From: Salinicola acroporae
GTDB lineage: Bacteria > Pseudomonadota > Gammaproteobacteria > Pseudomonadales > Halomonadaceae
Length of the DNA: 64,000 nt
Assembly (NCBI RefSeq): GCF_003206615.1
Contig: NZ_PZJW01000005.1
Span: 1-64,000, forward strand
Direction of reading: 5' to 3'
The first letter of the stretch is position 1. Each line of letters begins with the position of its first letter. Shown one piece after another: positions 44,030 to 53,399 of this stretch. A program made the translations under genes and the position numbers. Below the pieces are notes generated by a model. The model made no database searches. It was not told where the DNA came from and saw only the letters and a list, made by a program, of their open reading frames with translations.

Positions 44030-45586
44030 ATGCTCGACAGCTTTCAGATGTCATCCGGGAGCGCCTGCTCGATCGACGACGCGGCGGTCACCCCCCACGA
44101 CCGCTTCGGCGAGCTGTTCGAGGCGGTCGCGCTGGCGCATATCTTCGAGGACTCCAAGACCTTCGCCGACTCGATTCCGAGACAGCCGCCCGCGGAGATC
44201 ATGGAAGCCTACGAACAGCAGCGACGGCAGGTGGGATTCGATCTCGCCGTCTTCGTCTCCGATCACTTCTACAGCGACATGGTTCCGGGCAGGGGCTACG
44301 AAGCCCGCCCCGAGCACGACCTGATCGAACATATCGACAACCTGTGGCCGGTGCTGACCCGCAATTCGCGCCAGCACCCGCGCTGGTCCTCGCTGCTCGC
44401 GCTGTGCCACGACTACGTGGTGCCCGGCGGGCGGTTTCGCGAGTACTACTACTGGGACTCCTACTTCACCATGCTGGGGCTCGCCGCCAGCGGCGAGAAC
44501 CACTTGATGTGCGCGGTCACCGATAACTGCGCCGATCTGATCATGCGCTACGGTCATATGCCCAACGGCAACCGTACCTACTATCTCAGCCGGTCCCAGC
44601 TACCGCTGTTCTCGATGATGGTCGAACTGACCGAGCGCCAGGGTCTGCGCAAGGCGGTCGACTACCTCCCCCAACTGGAGCGCGAGTACGCTTTCTGGAT
44701 GGATGGAGAGGAGATCCTGGCCCCGGGAGAGAGCCATCGTCGCTGCGTGCGCCTAGACGACGAGTGTCGGCTGAATCGGCACTGGGACGATCGCGCCACG
44801 CCTCGTGAGGAATCGTTCCGCGAGGACGTCGAGATATCCCGGCGCGCGGCACGCCCGGCGGAGGCGCTGTTCCGGGATCTTCGCGCCGGCGCGGAGAGCG
44901 GATGGGATTTCAGCGGGCGATGGCTGGAGGATGTGACGGATCTCAGCACCATTCGTACGACTCACTTCATCACGCCGGAACTCAACGCGCTGCTGTTCCA
45001 TCTCGAGCAGACACTCTGTCGCCTCCATACCGCCACGGGTGACGATGCCAGGGCCGGAGAATTCCGCCGCCGCTCGCTGCGCCGGCAAGCGGCAATGGAC
45101 AAGTATCTCTGGAGCGATACCCGAGGCGCGTATTACGACTACGATTTCGTGCGGGGCCAGAGCAGCGTCCACCTGACGGCCGCCTGCGTCGCTCCGCTGT
45201 TCGTCGGCGCGGCCTCCGACGCCCAGGCCGAGCGTGTCGCCAACATCATCGCCAACCGACTCGTGACACCGGGCGGTCTCGCCACCACGGAGATCACCGA
45301 TAGCCAGCAGCAGTGGGATCATCCCAATGGCTGGGCACCGCTGCAGTGGATGGCGATCGAGGGACTACGGCGTTACGGCTTCACCGAACTCGCCGATACC
45401 ATCGCCGATCGCTGGCTCGCCCTGGTCGAGGAGCTCTACCGCCGCGAGAGCAAGCTGGTGGAAAAGTACGTGCTCTACCCTGGCGCGGATTTCGCCACCG
45501 GCGGCGAATACCCGCTTCAGGACGGCTTCGGCTGGACCAACGGCGTCACCCGGGCACTAATCGCCCAGCGCGAAGGGCATCAGTAG
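44030..45586 (+). CDS. treF: Cytoplasmic trehalase (GH37)
   Basis: A 518-residue family-37 trehalase that splits trehalose into two glucoses. Signature 1, [15 protein letters not shown], and signature 2, [11 protein letters not shown], are both present. [10 protein letters not shown] holds the catalytic-acid Asp and [16 protein letters not shown] the base Glu. No signal peptide, so TreF rather than TreA. The ATG at 44030 has AGGGAA 6 nt upstream; ATG 43988 is the alternative. Its last 30 bp overlap convergent glgB. It would degrade the trehalose made by the TreY/TreZ operon transcribed towards it. Confidence 0.9.
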   Translation: MLDSFQMSSGSACSIDDAAVTPHDRFGELFEAVALAHIFEDSKTFADSIPRQPPAEIMEAYEQQRRQVGFDLAVFVSDHFYSDMVPGRGYEARPEHDLIEHIDNLWPVLTRNSRQHPRWSSLLALCHDYVVPGGRFREYYYWDSYFTMLGLAASGENHLMCAVTDNCADLIMRYGHMPNGNRTYYLSRSQLPLFSMMVELTERQGLRKAVDYLPQLEREYAFWMDGEEILAPGESHRRCVRLDDECRLNRHWDDRATPREESFREDVEISRRAARPAEALFRDLRAGAESGWDFSGRWLEDVTDLSTIRTTHFITPELNALLFHLEQTLCRLHTATGDDARAGEFRRRSLRRQAAMDKYLWSDTRGAYYDYDFVRGQSSVHLTAACVAPLFVGAASDAQAERVANIIANRLVTPGGLATTEITDSQQQWDHPNGWAPLQWMAIEGLRRYGFTELADTIADRWLALVEELYRRESKLVEKYVLYPGADFATGGEYPLQDGFGWTNGVTRALIAQREGHQ

Positions 45587-47836
45587 TATCACTCCCAGCG
45601 GCGGTAGCGTCAGCACCAGCGACTGACGCTCGCCGTGGGCGGCGACCGCCTCGGTCTGCAAACCGCCACCGTTACCTTCGTTGCTGCCGCCGTAACATGC
45701 CGCGTCGGAGTTGAAGCGCTCCTGCCAGCTCCCGGCGGAAGGCACCCCGATGCGATAGCCGCCGAGCCGTTGCGGCGTCATGTTCGCCACCGCCAGTGCT
45801 TCGCGACCGTGGCGATCCCGCCGCCACCAGGCGAAGACACTGTTGTGGCTGTCGTCGCCGATGACCCATTGAAAGCCATCCGCCTCGCAATCCAGTGCAT
45901 GAAGCGCCGGATGCGAGCGGTAGAGCGCATTGAGATCGCCCACCAAGTGCCGAATGCCGGCGTTGGGCGCTTCCTGCAACAGCCACCAGTCGAGTTCGCG
46001 GTCATGGCTCCACTCCCGCCCCTGGGCGAATTCGCAGCCCATGAACAGCAGTTTCTTGCCGGGGTGCAACCACATGAAGCTAAGGTAAGCCCTGAGGTTG
46101 GCAAATCGCTGCCAGTCATCGCCGGGCATCTTGTCCAGCAGCGACCCCTTGCCGTGCACCACCTCGTCATGCGAAATCGGCAGCATGAAGCGTTCGTTGA
46201 AGGCGTAGATCAGGCCAAACGTCAATTGATCGTGATGATAGCGACGATAAAGGGGATCGTGGCTCATGTAGCTCAGGCTGTCGTGCATCCAGCCCATGTT
46301 CCACTTGTAGCTGAAACCCAGGCCATGCTGCTCGACCGGCGCGGTGACACCGGGCCAGGCCGTCGACTCCTCGGCGATGACGATCGCGCCAGGCACCTCG
46401 TCCTGGACGACCTGGTTGAGATGCTGGAGGAAGGCTACCGCCTCGAGGTTCTCCTGTCCGCCGAGATGGTTGGGAATCCACTCCCCCTCGCGGCGGGAGT
46501 AGTTGCGATAGATCATCGAGGCGACCGCATCGACCCGCAGGCCGTCGATATGGAAGTCGCGCAACCAGTGCAACGCCGAGGCCAGCATGAAGCCGTGGAC
46601 CTCGCGCCGCCCCAGATTGTAGATGTAGGTGTTCCAATCCTGGTGATAGCCCTCGAAAGGATGGGCATATTCGTAGAGTGCGGTGCCGTCGAAACGCGCC
46701 AGGCCGTGAGGATCGGAGGGGAAATGGCCGGGAACCCAATCGAGGATCACGCCAATCCCCGCCATGTGGCAGGCATCGATGAACGCCGCGAATTCCTGCG
46801 GCGACCCGAAGCGTCCACTGGGCGCGAACAGCGATAGCGGCTGATACCCCCACGAGCCACCGAAGGGATACTCCATGATCGGCATCAGCTCGACATGGGT
46901 GAATCCCATCTCGAGCACGTATGGGATCAGCGATTCGGTCAGGTCCCGCCAGCCATAGATTCTGCCCTCGTCGCCGCCATGCTTGCGCCAGGAACCGGCG
47001 TGCACCTCATAGATCGAGATCGGTGCCGAGGGGGCATGGCGTCCAGGTCTTTCGGCCATCCAGGTCTGATCATGCCAGGCAAACGGCGACGCGTCGGCCA
47101 CCACCGACGCCGTCAGGGGCGGCGGCTCGGTGGAGAGCGCAACCGGATCGGCCTTGAGCAGACGCTCGCCATTGATGTCGATCAAGGCATACTTGTAGCG
47201 CTCACCGGCCCCGATCCCAGGGATGAATATCTCCCACACGCCCGAGGGATAACGGCAGCGCATCCCGTGACGACGCGAGTCCCAGCCGTTGAAGTCACCG
47301 ACCACCGCCACCCGCTGCGCGTTGGGCGCCCATACCGCGAAACGTACGCCCTCGATGCCTTCGACCGTCATCGCGCGGGCCCCGAGGCATTCACCCAGGC
47401 GCCGATGGCTCCCCTCGCCAATCAGGTAGAGATCGGTGTCGCCCAGCAACAGCGGGAAGGCGTAAGGATCAGCGACGGTCTGCTCCCCGTCAGGCCACCG
47501 GATATGCAGCCGATAGGCACAAGGCTTTGCCATTTTCCCGACGAAAAATCCTTCGATGGCGCCGAGTGTACACTCCCCCAGTAAGCGATCACTGTCGCGC
47601 TCCACCAGCGATACCGACAGCGCACCCGGCAGGTAGGCACTGACTTCCAGCTCGCCGCCGGCCGTGACATGAGGTCCCAGTACGGCGAAAGGGTTGGCGT
47701 GCGTCGCATGCGCGAGCGATTCCAGATCCGCCACGCCGAGGCGAGAGGCGCTCACCCCCGCCAAGCTGGACGAGGGTGCGACGGGAAGATCGGCATCGTT
47801 CTCACCGACCGTGCCGCGAGCGTGAGTCGATGTCAT
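45557..47836 (-). CDS. glgB: 1,4-alpha-glucan branching enzyme
   Basis: A 759-residue GH13 branching enzyme making alpha-1,6 links in glycogen. An N-terminal beta region and CBM48 ([17 protein letters not shown]) come first. The catalytic barrel has all four GH13 motifs: [19 protein letters not shown] (nucleophile Asp), VIAEEST (acid Glu) and [10 protein letters not shown]. The C-terminal beta domain ends with [10 protein letters not shown]. It is last in the operon, 36 nt after glgX, and overlaps trehalase at its 3' end. It provides an internal control for the degenerate GlgB-like protein at 57375-58724. Confidence 0.93.
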   Translation of the reverse strand: MTSTHARGTVGENDADLPVAPSSSLAGVSASRLGVADLESLAHATHANPFAVLGPHVTAGGELEVSAYLPGALSVSLVERDSDRLLGECTLGAIEGFFVGKMAKPCAYRLHIRWPDGEQTVADPYAFPLLLGDTDLYLIGEGSHRRLGECLGARAMTVEGIEGVRFAVWAPNAQRVAVVGDFNGWDSRRHGMRCRYPSGVWEIFIPGIGAGERYKYALIDINGERLLKADPVALSTEPPPLTASVVADASPFAWHDQTWMAERPGRHAPSAPISIYEVHAGSWRKHGGDEGRIYGWRDLTESLIPYVLEMGFTHVELMPIMEYPFGGSWGYQPLSLFAPSGRFGSPQEFAAFIDACHMAGIGVILDWVPGHFPSDPHGLARFDGTALYEYAHPFEGYHQDWNTYIYNLGRREVHGFMLASALHWLRDFHIDGLRVDAVASMIYRNYSRREGEWIPNHLGGQENLEAVAFLQHLNQVVQDEVPGAIVIAEESTAWPGVTAPVEQHGLGFSYKWNMGWMHDSLSYMSHDPLYRRYHHDQLTFGLIYAFNERFMLPISHDEVVHGKGSLLDKMPGDDWQRFANLRAYLSFMWLHPGKKLLFMGCEFAQGREWSHDRELDWWLLQEAPNAGIRHLVGDLNALYRSHPALHALDCEADGFQWVIGDDSHNSVFAWWRRDRHGREALAVANMTPQRLGGYRIGVPSAGSWQERFNSDAACYGGSNEGNGGGLQTEAVAAHGERQSLVLTLPPLGVILLMPFALGD

Positions 47837-47872
47837 GAGCCACCTGCCGGCCGTAAAATATCGAGAGAGCGA

Positions 47873-49996
47873 TCAATCATCCGATGCCTCCTCTTCGATC
47901 AGTTCGAACAGCGAGAGACTACGCGACTTGACCCGGTAGCCACTCTCCATGGGACAGCGAACGTCCCCGGCGGCTGGATCGAAGGTTTCGACGCGTCTCA
48001 GCCACTCGCTCCCCCCCGGGACGTCCGGCAGCACGAAATCGACATCCTGGTCGGAGGCATTGAGTGCCAGAAATACCGTAACGTCGGACCCGAAGCGGCA
48101 GATACCCGTAGGTTGGGCATGCCCGTTGAGGACGACGCCAATCGCCTTGGCCTCCTCGTCGTGCCAATGGTCCACCGTCATCTCCTCCGCGCCCGGGGTG
48201 AGCCACGCGACGTCCTTGATGCCCAGGTTTTCATCCAGCTTGCCGGTCATGAAACGCCCGCGTTCCAGAATGGGATACTGGCGCCGCAGCCGGATCAGTT
48301 GGCGAGTGAACGCCAGCAGACCACGGCCCTCGTCGGACAGGTTCCAGTCGACCCAGCCGATGTTCCCATCCTGACAGTAGGCGTTGTTGTTACCGCCCTG
48401 CGTGCGGCCGAACTCGTCCCCGGCCAGCAACATCGGCGTGCCCTGGGACAGCATCAGCGTGGCGAGCAGGTTGCGCATCTGGCGCATGCGCAGTTCGCGG
48501 ATGCCGGCATCGTCGGTCTCCCCCTCGACGCCATGGTTCCAGGAAACGTTATCGTCATGGCCATCCTTGTTGTCTTCGCCATTGGCCTCGTTGTGCTTGT
48601 TGTTGTAGCTCACCAGGTCACGGAGCGTGAATCCGTCGTGGGCGGTAATGAAGTTGATCGACGAGAACGCCTTGCGCCCGCGGTGGTTGAACAGATCGGC
48701 CGAGGCGGTCAGGCGGTTGGCAAAGGCAGGCAGTCGACCCTCGTCTCCCCGCCAGAACGCCCTCATGTCGTCGCGAAAACGGTCGTTCCATTCCGCCCAA
48801 CCGGGCGGGAACTTGCCGACCTGATAGCCCCCCGGACCGCAGTCCCAGGGTTCGGCGATCAGTTTGCACTGGGACAGCAGCGGATCCTGGCGACAGGAGT
48901 CGAGGAACCCGCCGCCCTCGTCGAAGCCATCGGCCTCGCGCCCGAGAATCGTGGCCAGGTCGAAACGGAAGCCGTCGACACGCATCTCGTCGGCCCAGTA
49001 GCGCAGCGAGTCCGTCACCATCTGCAGGACCCGGGGATGGGAGAGGTTCAACGTGTTGCCGGTGCCGGTGTCGTTGATGTAGAAGCGCGGCTCTTCCGGC
49101 ATCAGGCGATAGTAGGAAGCGTTGTCGATGCCCTTGAACGACAGCGTCGGCCCCATCTCGTTACCTTCCGCCGTGTGGTTGTAGACCACGTCCAGCAGCA
49201 CCTCGATGCCGGCAGCGTGGTAGCGCGCCACCATCTGCTTGAACTCGCTGACGGTCTCGGTCGACATGTAGTTCGGGTGCGGCACGAAAAACGCCAGGGT
49301 GTTGTAGCCCCAGTAGTTGTGCAGGCCCTTCTCCTGCAGGTGCCGGTCGTCGGCAAAGGCGTGAATCGGCATCAATTCGAGCGAGGAGACGCCCAGATCG
49401 ACGAGATAGTCGATCACTTCCGGCACGGCTAGCCCCGAGAACGTACCACGCAGCGCTTCCGGTACCGACGGGTGGCGCATGGTATAACCGCGAACATGCG
49501 TCTCGTAGATGACGGTGTCGCTCCACGGCACCCGGATCTCGGTGGATCGCCCCCAGGTGAACGCGGGATCGATGACGCGACAGCGAGGCATGAACGGCGC
49601 ACTGTCACGCTCGTCGAAGCTGAGATCGCCATCCTCGTGGCCGATGGTGTAGCCATAGAGGGCATCGTCCCAGATCAACTCGCCGACCAGTTGCTTGGCA
49701 TAGGGGTCGATCAGCAGCTTGTGATGATTGAAACGATGGCCGGATTCCGGATCATAGGGGCCGTGTACCCGATAGCCATAGAGCTGGCCTGGACGGGCAT
49801 CCGGCAGGTAGCCGTGCCAGATCTCGTCGGTGTACTCCGGCAGCACGACCCGCTCCAGCTCTTCCTGTCCGGATTCATCGAAGAGGCAGAGCTCGACTCG
49901 AGTCGCATTGGCCGAAAACAGCGAGAAGTTGACGCCGAGCCCATCCCATGTCGCCCCTAACGGGTAGGGAAGCCCCTCCCGAATCCGAGACTGCAT
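47873..49996 (-). CDS. glgX: Glycogen debranching enzyme
   Basis: A 707-residue isoamylase-type GH13 enzyme removing short branches from glycogen. CBM48 at the N-terminus (GLGVNFSLFSANATRV), then VVYNHTAEG, FRFDLATILG (nucleophile Asp), LIAEPWDCGPGGYQVG (acid Glu) and FITAHDGFTLRDLVSYN. The start at 49996 gives the canonical SRIREGLPYPLGATWDG and has AGGAGG 8 nt upstream, with a nearby weak GTTC/GAAC pair around the Shine-Dalgarno; the frame extends back to 50059. The DUF2934 gene is 125 nt upstream. Confidence 0.93.
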   Translation of the reverse strand: MQSRIREGLPYPLGATWDGLGVNFSLFSANATRVELCLFDESGQEELERVVLPEYTDEIWHGYLPDARPGQLYGYRVHGPYDPESGHRFNHHKLLIDPYAKQLVGELIWDDALYGYTIGHEDGDLSFDERDSAPFMPRCRVIDPAFTWGRSTEIRVPWSDTVIYETHVRGYTMRHPSVPEALRGTFSGLAVPEVIDYLVDLGVSSLELMPIHAFADDRHLQEKGLHNYWGYNTLAFFVPHPNYMSTETVSEFKQMVARYHAAGIEVLLDVVYNHTAEGNEMGPTLSFKGIDNASYYRLMPEEPRFYINDTGTGNTLNLSHPRVLQMVTDSLRYWADEMRVDGFRFDLATILGREADGFDEGGGFLDSCRQDPLLSQCKLIAEPWDCGPGGYQVGKFPPGWAEWNDRFRDDMRAFWRGDEGRLPAFANRLTASADLFNHRGRKAFSSINFITAHDGFTLRDLVSYNNKHNEANGEDNKDGHDDNVSWNHGVEGETDDAGIRELRMRQMRNLLATLMLSQGTPMLLAGDEFGRTQGGNNNAYCQDGNIGWVDWNLSDEGRGLLAFTRQLIRLRRQYPILERGRFMTGKLDENLGIKDVAWLTPGAEEMTVDHWHDEEAKAIGVVLNGHAQPTGICRFGSDVTVFLALNASDQDVDFVLPDVPGGSEWLRRVETFDPAAGDVRCPMESGYRVKSRSLSLFELIEEEASDD

Positions 49997-50121
49997 GGTT
50001 CCTGCCTCCTGAACGACCTGCCCCATCGTTCCATCCCGTCCCCATCGCATATCGGTCATCGACTACCCTCCGGGCGAGCCAGGTTCATCCCTGTCACCCT
50101 GTCATACCCAGTGTGGGTCGG

Positions 50122-50589
50122 TTATTCGCTCTTGTCGTCGTTCGTCCCGCGGGGCTTGCGCGGCTTGGCGGCCGTTTTCCTGCTGCTGCCCTCGGTGGCC
50201 TTGGCCGGCCCCCGTTTGCGCGCCGGCGAGGCGCTCTCGTCGCCGCTCGCCGCCTTGCGCCGCAGTGGAGCCCGGGGTCGGGGCTGACTCGGCGGTGCCT
50301 CGATTCCGGTATCCTCTTCCTTGCGCGCCTCGGTCTCTGGATCGTCCAGCGGCAGACGCGGCTCGTCTATACCCAGTTCGTCAGGCTCGGCGGGCGGATC
50401 CTCGCCCTCCAGCGGCGAGGGCTCGTCGGACACCGCACGCCACTCCTGCTCTTCCTCACGGGCGTTCTCGGCTTCGACGATACGTTCGGCCATTTCCCAG
50501 TGGCGCGCCTCCTGACCGTCGGGCCGTCCCTCCGACTCCCATATGCGATAAGCCAGCATCCGTATACGTTGTTCACGACCGGTCATCAT
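50122..50589 (-). CDS. DUF2934-like protein with basic tail
   Basis: A 155-residue protein. The N-terminal RIRMLAYRIWESEGRPDGQE ARHWEMAE block matches the small DUF2934 domain. An acidic, Pro-rich centre follows, then a Lys/Arg/Ala/Pro tail (about 105-155) resembling bacterial histone-H1-like tails, with KRGPAKA and KPRKPRG. AAGGAG lies upstream. Pseudomonas carries a comparable gene between treY and glgX (PA2161, recalled), so conservation of position suggests a real part in the pathway. Function unknown. It lies 107 nt after treY and 125 nt before glgX. Confidence 0.7.
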   Translation of the reverse strand: MMTGREQRIRMLAYRIWESEGRPDGQEARHWEMAERIVEAENAREEEQEWRAVSDEPSPLEGEDPPAEPDELGIDEPRLPLDDPETEARKEEDTGIEAPPSQPRPRAPLRRKAASGDESASPARKRGPAKATEGSSRKTAAKPRKPRGTNDDKSE

Positions 50590-50696
50590 GATGCGCTCCT
50601 TTCTGTTTGCGTGGCTCGAAGGGGCATCCCTGCCCCATCGGATTCGTTCGACACCAGCGCCGACAACACCAGCGCCTCACTCTCAAGATAGCGGGT

Positions 50697-53399
50697 TCAA
50701 GACGCCCACACCCAAACCCCGCAGGGAAAATCCGACAAATGCCGATGCAGCGGCAGTTCCGCTTCGGCTGCTACCGGCGCCGGCGTCAACCAGCCCTGAC
50801 CGACACCTTTCAGGTTCAATGCTTCAAGCGACAGCGCTGTGTCCGACCACTGGAGACGCCCCTCGAGGGTCTCGTCCATCAGCGCCGAAGCGAGCCGGCT
50901 GACGACCACCAGCAAGGTCATGCCTTGTGCTCTGCGTGCAAAGGCAATGACGCGGTCGGCGTGGGTCCCCGTCGCCTGCAGTGGCAGATATTCCCCGCCA
51001 TCGAAAAGTGAGGGGTGGTCACGGCGCAAATTCAACAACCGCTGCAAGATGGCCTGCTTGACGGCGCCGTCCCGCCAGTGACGCCAGGCCGCCACCGGCG
51101 TTTCGGCGTGATCCAGGGCCTCCCGGCGCGCCACCATGTGGACGGGGCGACGATTGTCGGGATCGACCAGGGAAAGGTCCCAGAAATCGGTGCCTTGATA
51201 GAGATCGGGAACGCCCGGTGAGCAGAGTCTGAGAACCGTCTGCGCCAGGCCATTGACCGCGCCGGGCATGTCGAGCACCGTCGCTGCCGAGGCCAGCTCG
51301 CGGGTCAGCGCATCGCCGGTCAACGCACGCCGTATGGCATCCTCGCCGGCCTGTTCGTAGCGCTCGTCAGGGGCCAGCCAGTGACTCGCCAGCTTGGCCT
51401 CTCGCATCGCCTTGCGCTGCCAGGCGACGAGACGATCGGCGTACTCATGCAGTGCCTCCCGCTCGCGGGAAGCGGACTCTTCGCTCCGCGCCTGCGCTGG
51501 CGTCAACTCCAGTGGCCATGCGGCCAGCAGCAGTTGGAGCATCATCAGACGATCCCCGCCGCTGGGTGCGGCGTGACTGTCATAAAGACGCGAGTCCCGG
51601 GCCCAGGCGCGCAGCTTGGGGGCCAGCATGTCGCCCCATTCGCTCAATGCCGCCAAGCGCCCACGGACGTCCTCGCCACGTTTGTGATCGTGTGTCGCGG
51701 TGGTCAGCATGGCATGGGGGAATGTCGCCAGGCGCTGCCGGTTCGCCTGATGAAAGTGCGGGACCGGATAGGCGAAGTGAGCGCCCTCGCAGCCAACGTC
51801 GTTACGCGACAGCAGCACTGCCGAGCGATAGCCGGCAGTATCCTCGACGGCCTTCGCCGCGAGTGGCGATGTCAGTTGTTGGAAGCGGGTGATCGCGCTC
51901 AAGCGCAACTCGCGCTCAGGCTCGTCGAACGCGTCGGGTGCCTCGCCACCGAGCCAGTCATCCAGTAGCGGCAGCCACGAGGCGTCGGCGGCGGACAACC
52001 GCGACCGCGCCACCTGCATGGCATGCTCGAACGCGCCGATATCCACCTCGGGACGACCGTTGCGATCGGTATAGCTGCGATAGACCGGATAGCCGATCGC
52101 CAGCGCCGCCACCACACGTCGAATCGCGGGCAGGCTGAATTCGCGGGTGGCGGGACTAGCGCCGGCCAGGGCCCGCATCGCCCTGACGCAACGCTCGAAT
52201 TCGGCAGTCAGCGGCCCGTGCAGCATTTCCTGACGCGCGATCTCGACCTCGGCGGCGAAATCCGCGCTGCGACCGCTGACCTCCCGCCATAGCCGAGTCA
52301 ACGGCTCGCGACCTGCCGGGTCGTGCTGGATACCCGAGACGAGATCGAGAAATTCGTAGCCGGTGGTGCCGTCAACGCCCCAGTCGGTGTGGAGGCGTTC
52401 GCCCTCACCCAGGATCTTCTCGACATAGATCGGCAATCGCTGGCTCCCCACGCCCTGCCGCTCCGAGATCGCATCGAGACGACCGCGCAGCCGCAGCGCA
52501 TAGCCACGAGGGTCGGCCAGGCCATCGATATGGTCGATACGCAGTCCGTCGATCCAGCCGCGCTCCACCAGTGCCAGGAGATAGGCGTGAGAGAGATCGA
52601 ATACGCTCTCGTCTTCGACCCGCACCCCCGCCAACTCGGTGATGTCGAAAAATCGGCGCCAGTTGAGCGCATCGTTGGCGGTGCGCCAGTGGAGAAGCCG
52701 ATAGGCTTGACGCTCCAGTAGTGCGTGCAGCCGCGAGCAGCCTGCCTGAGTCCTGGCATCATGGTCCGCGATGACCGCCGCGACCAGCGGGTGGTCCTCG
52801 GCCAGTTCCTCCCTCGGCGGGAGGGCGGCTGCCTGACGATCGTCCGTTGATGAAGTCGCCAGCAGCGCCTCGATCTGGTTGGGGTCGATCGGAAACCGGT
52901 GCTCGTGATAGGCGATGAAAAAGACGCCGCGGGTCGCGTCCCAGGCCAGCACCAGCTCGCCACTTTCCAGTACCCTCAGGTAGCGATCCCCCAGAAAAGG
53001 CAGCAGAATCTTGCCGTCGGCACCGGGCTGTTCCCAGTCGATGTCGAAACAGCGGGCGTAGTCACTGGCACGCCCCAGAGCCAGCACGTCCTGCCACCAG
53101 GGATTCTCTGCCCCCACCGCCAGATGATTGGGCACGATATCGGCCACGATCCCCATCTCCGCGGCATGCAGCCCCTCGACCAGACGGGCAAGGCCGGCCT
53201 CGCCACCCAGTTCCGGGTCGATCCGGGTCGGATCGACGCCGTCGTAGCCGTGGGTCGATCCTCTTCTCGAGGCCAGGAAGGGCGATAGATAGAAATGGCT
53301 GACACCCAGCGCGGCGTAGTAATCCACCTGCCGCAGGGCATCATTAAAGGTGAAGTCGGCGTGCAGTTGCAATCTTACGGTGGCGCGAACGGCTCTCAT
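50697..53399 (-). CDS. treY: Maltooligosyl trehalose synthase
   Basis: A 900-residue GH13 mutase turning the reducing end of a maltodextrin into a trehalose unit. ADIVPNHLAVG, GLRIDHIDGLADP (Asp), VEKILGEGE (Glu) and TATHDHKRGED (Asp) are all present. The N-terminal RLQLHADFTFNDALRQV is the usual TreY opening. Its ATG overlaps the malQ stop by 4 nt (ATGA). TreZ, encoded two genes upstream, then releases trehalose. Together they make trehalose directly from storage glucan, without UDP-glucose. Confidence 0.93.
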   Translation of the reverse strand: MRAVRATVRLQLHADFTFNDALRQVDYYAALGVSHFYLSPFLASRRGSTHGYDGVDPTRIDPELGGEAGLARLVEGLHAAEMGIVADIVPNHLAVGAENPWWQDVLALGRASDYARCFDIDWEQPGADGKILLPFLGDRYLRVLESGELVLAWDATRGVFFIAYHEHRFPIDPNQIEALLATSSTDDRQAAALPPREELAEDHPLVAAVIADHDARTQAGCSRLHALLERQAYRLLHWRTANDALNWRRFFDITELAGVRVEDESVFDLSHAYLLALVERGWIDGLRIDHIDGLADPRGYALRLRGRLDAISERQGVGSQRLPIYVEKILGEGERLHTDWGVDGTTGYEFLDLVSGIQHDPAGREPLTRLWREVSGRSADFAAEVEIARQEMLHGPLTAEFERCVRAMRALAGASPATREFSLPAIRRVVAALAIGYPVYRSYTDRNGRPEVDIGAFEHAMQVARSRLSAADASWLPLLDDWLGGEAPDAFDEPERELRLSAITRFQQLTSPLAAKAVEDTAGYRSAVLLSRNDVGCEGAHFAYPVPHFHQANRQRLATFPHAMLTTATHDHKRGEDVRGRLAALSEWGDMLAPKLRAWARDSRLYDSHAAPSGGDRLMMLQLLLAAWPLELTPAQARSEESASREREALHEYADRLVAWQRKAMREAKLASHWLAPDERYEQAGEDAIRRALTGDALTRELASAATVLDMPGAVNGLAQTVLRLCSPGVPDLYQGTDFWDLSLVDPDNRRPVHMVARREALDHAETPVAAWRHWRDGAVKQAILQRLLNLRRDHPSLFDGGEYLPLQATGTHADRVIAFARRAQGMTLLVVVSRLASALMDETLEGRLQWSDTALSLEALNLKGVGQGWLTPAPVAAEAELPLHRHLSDFPCGVWVWAS

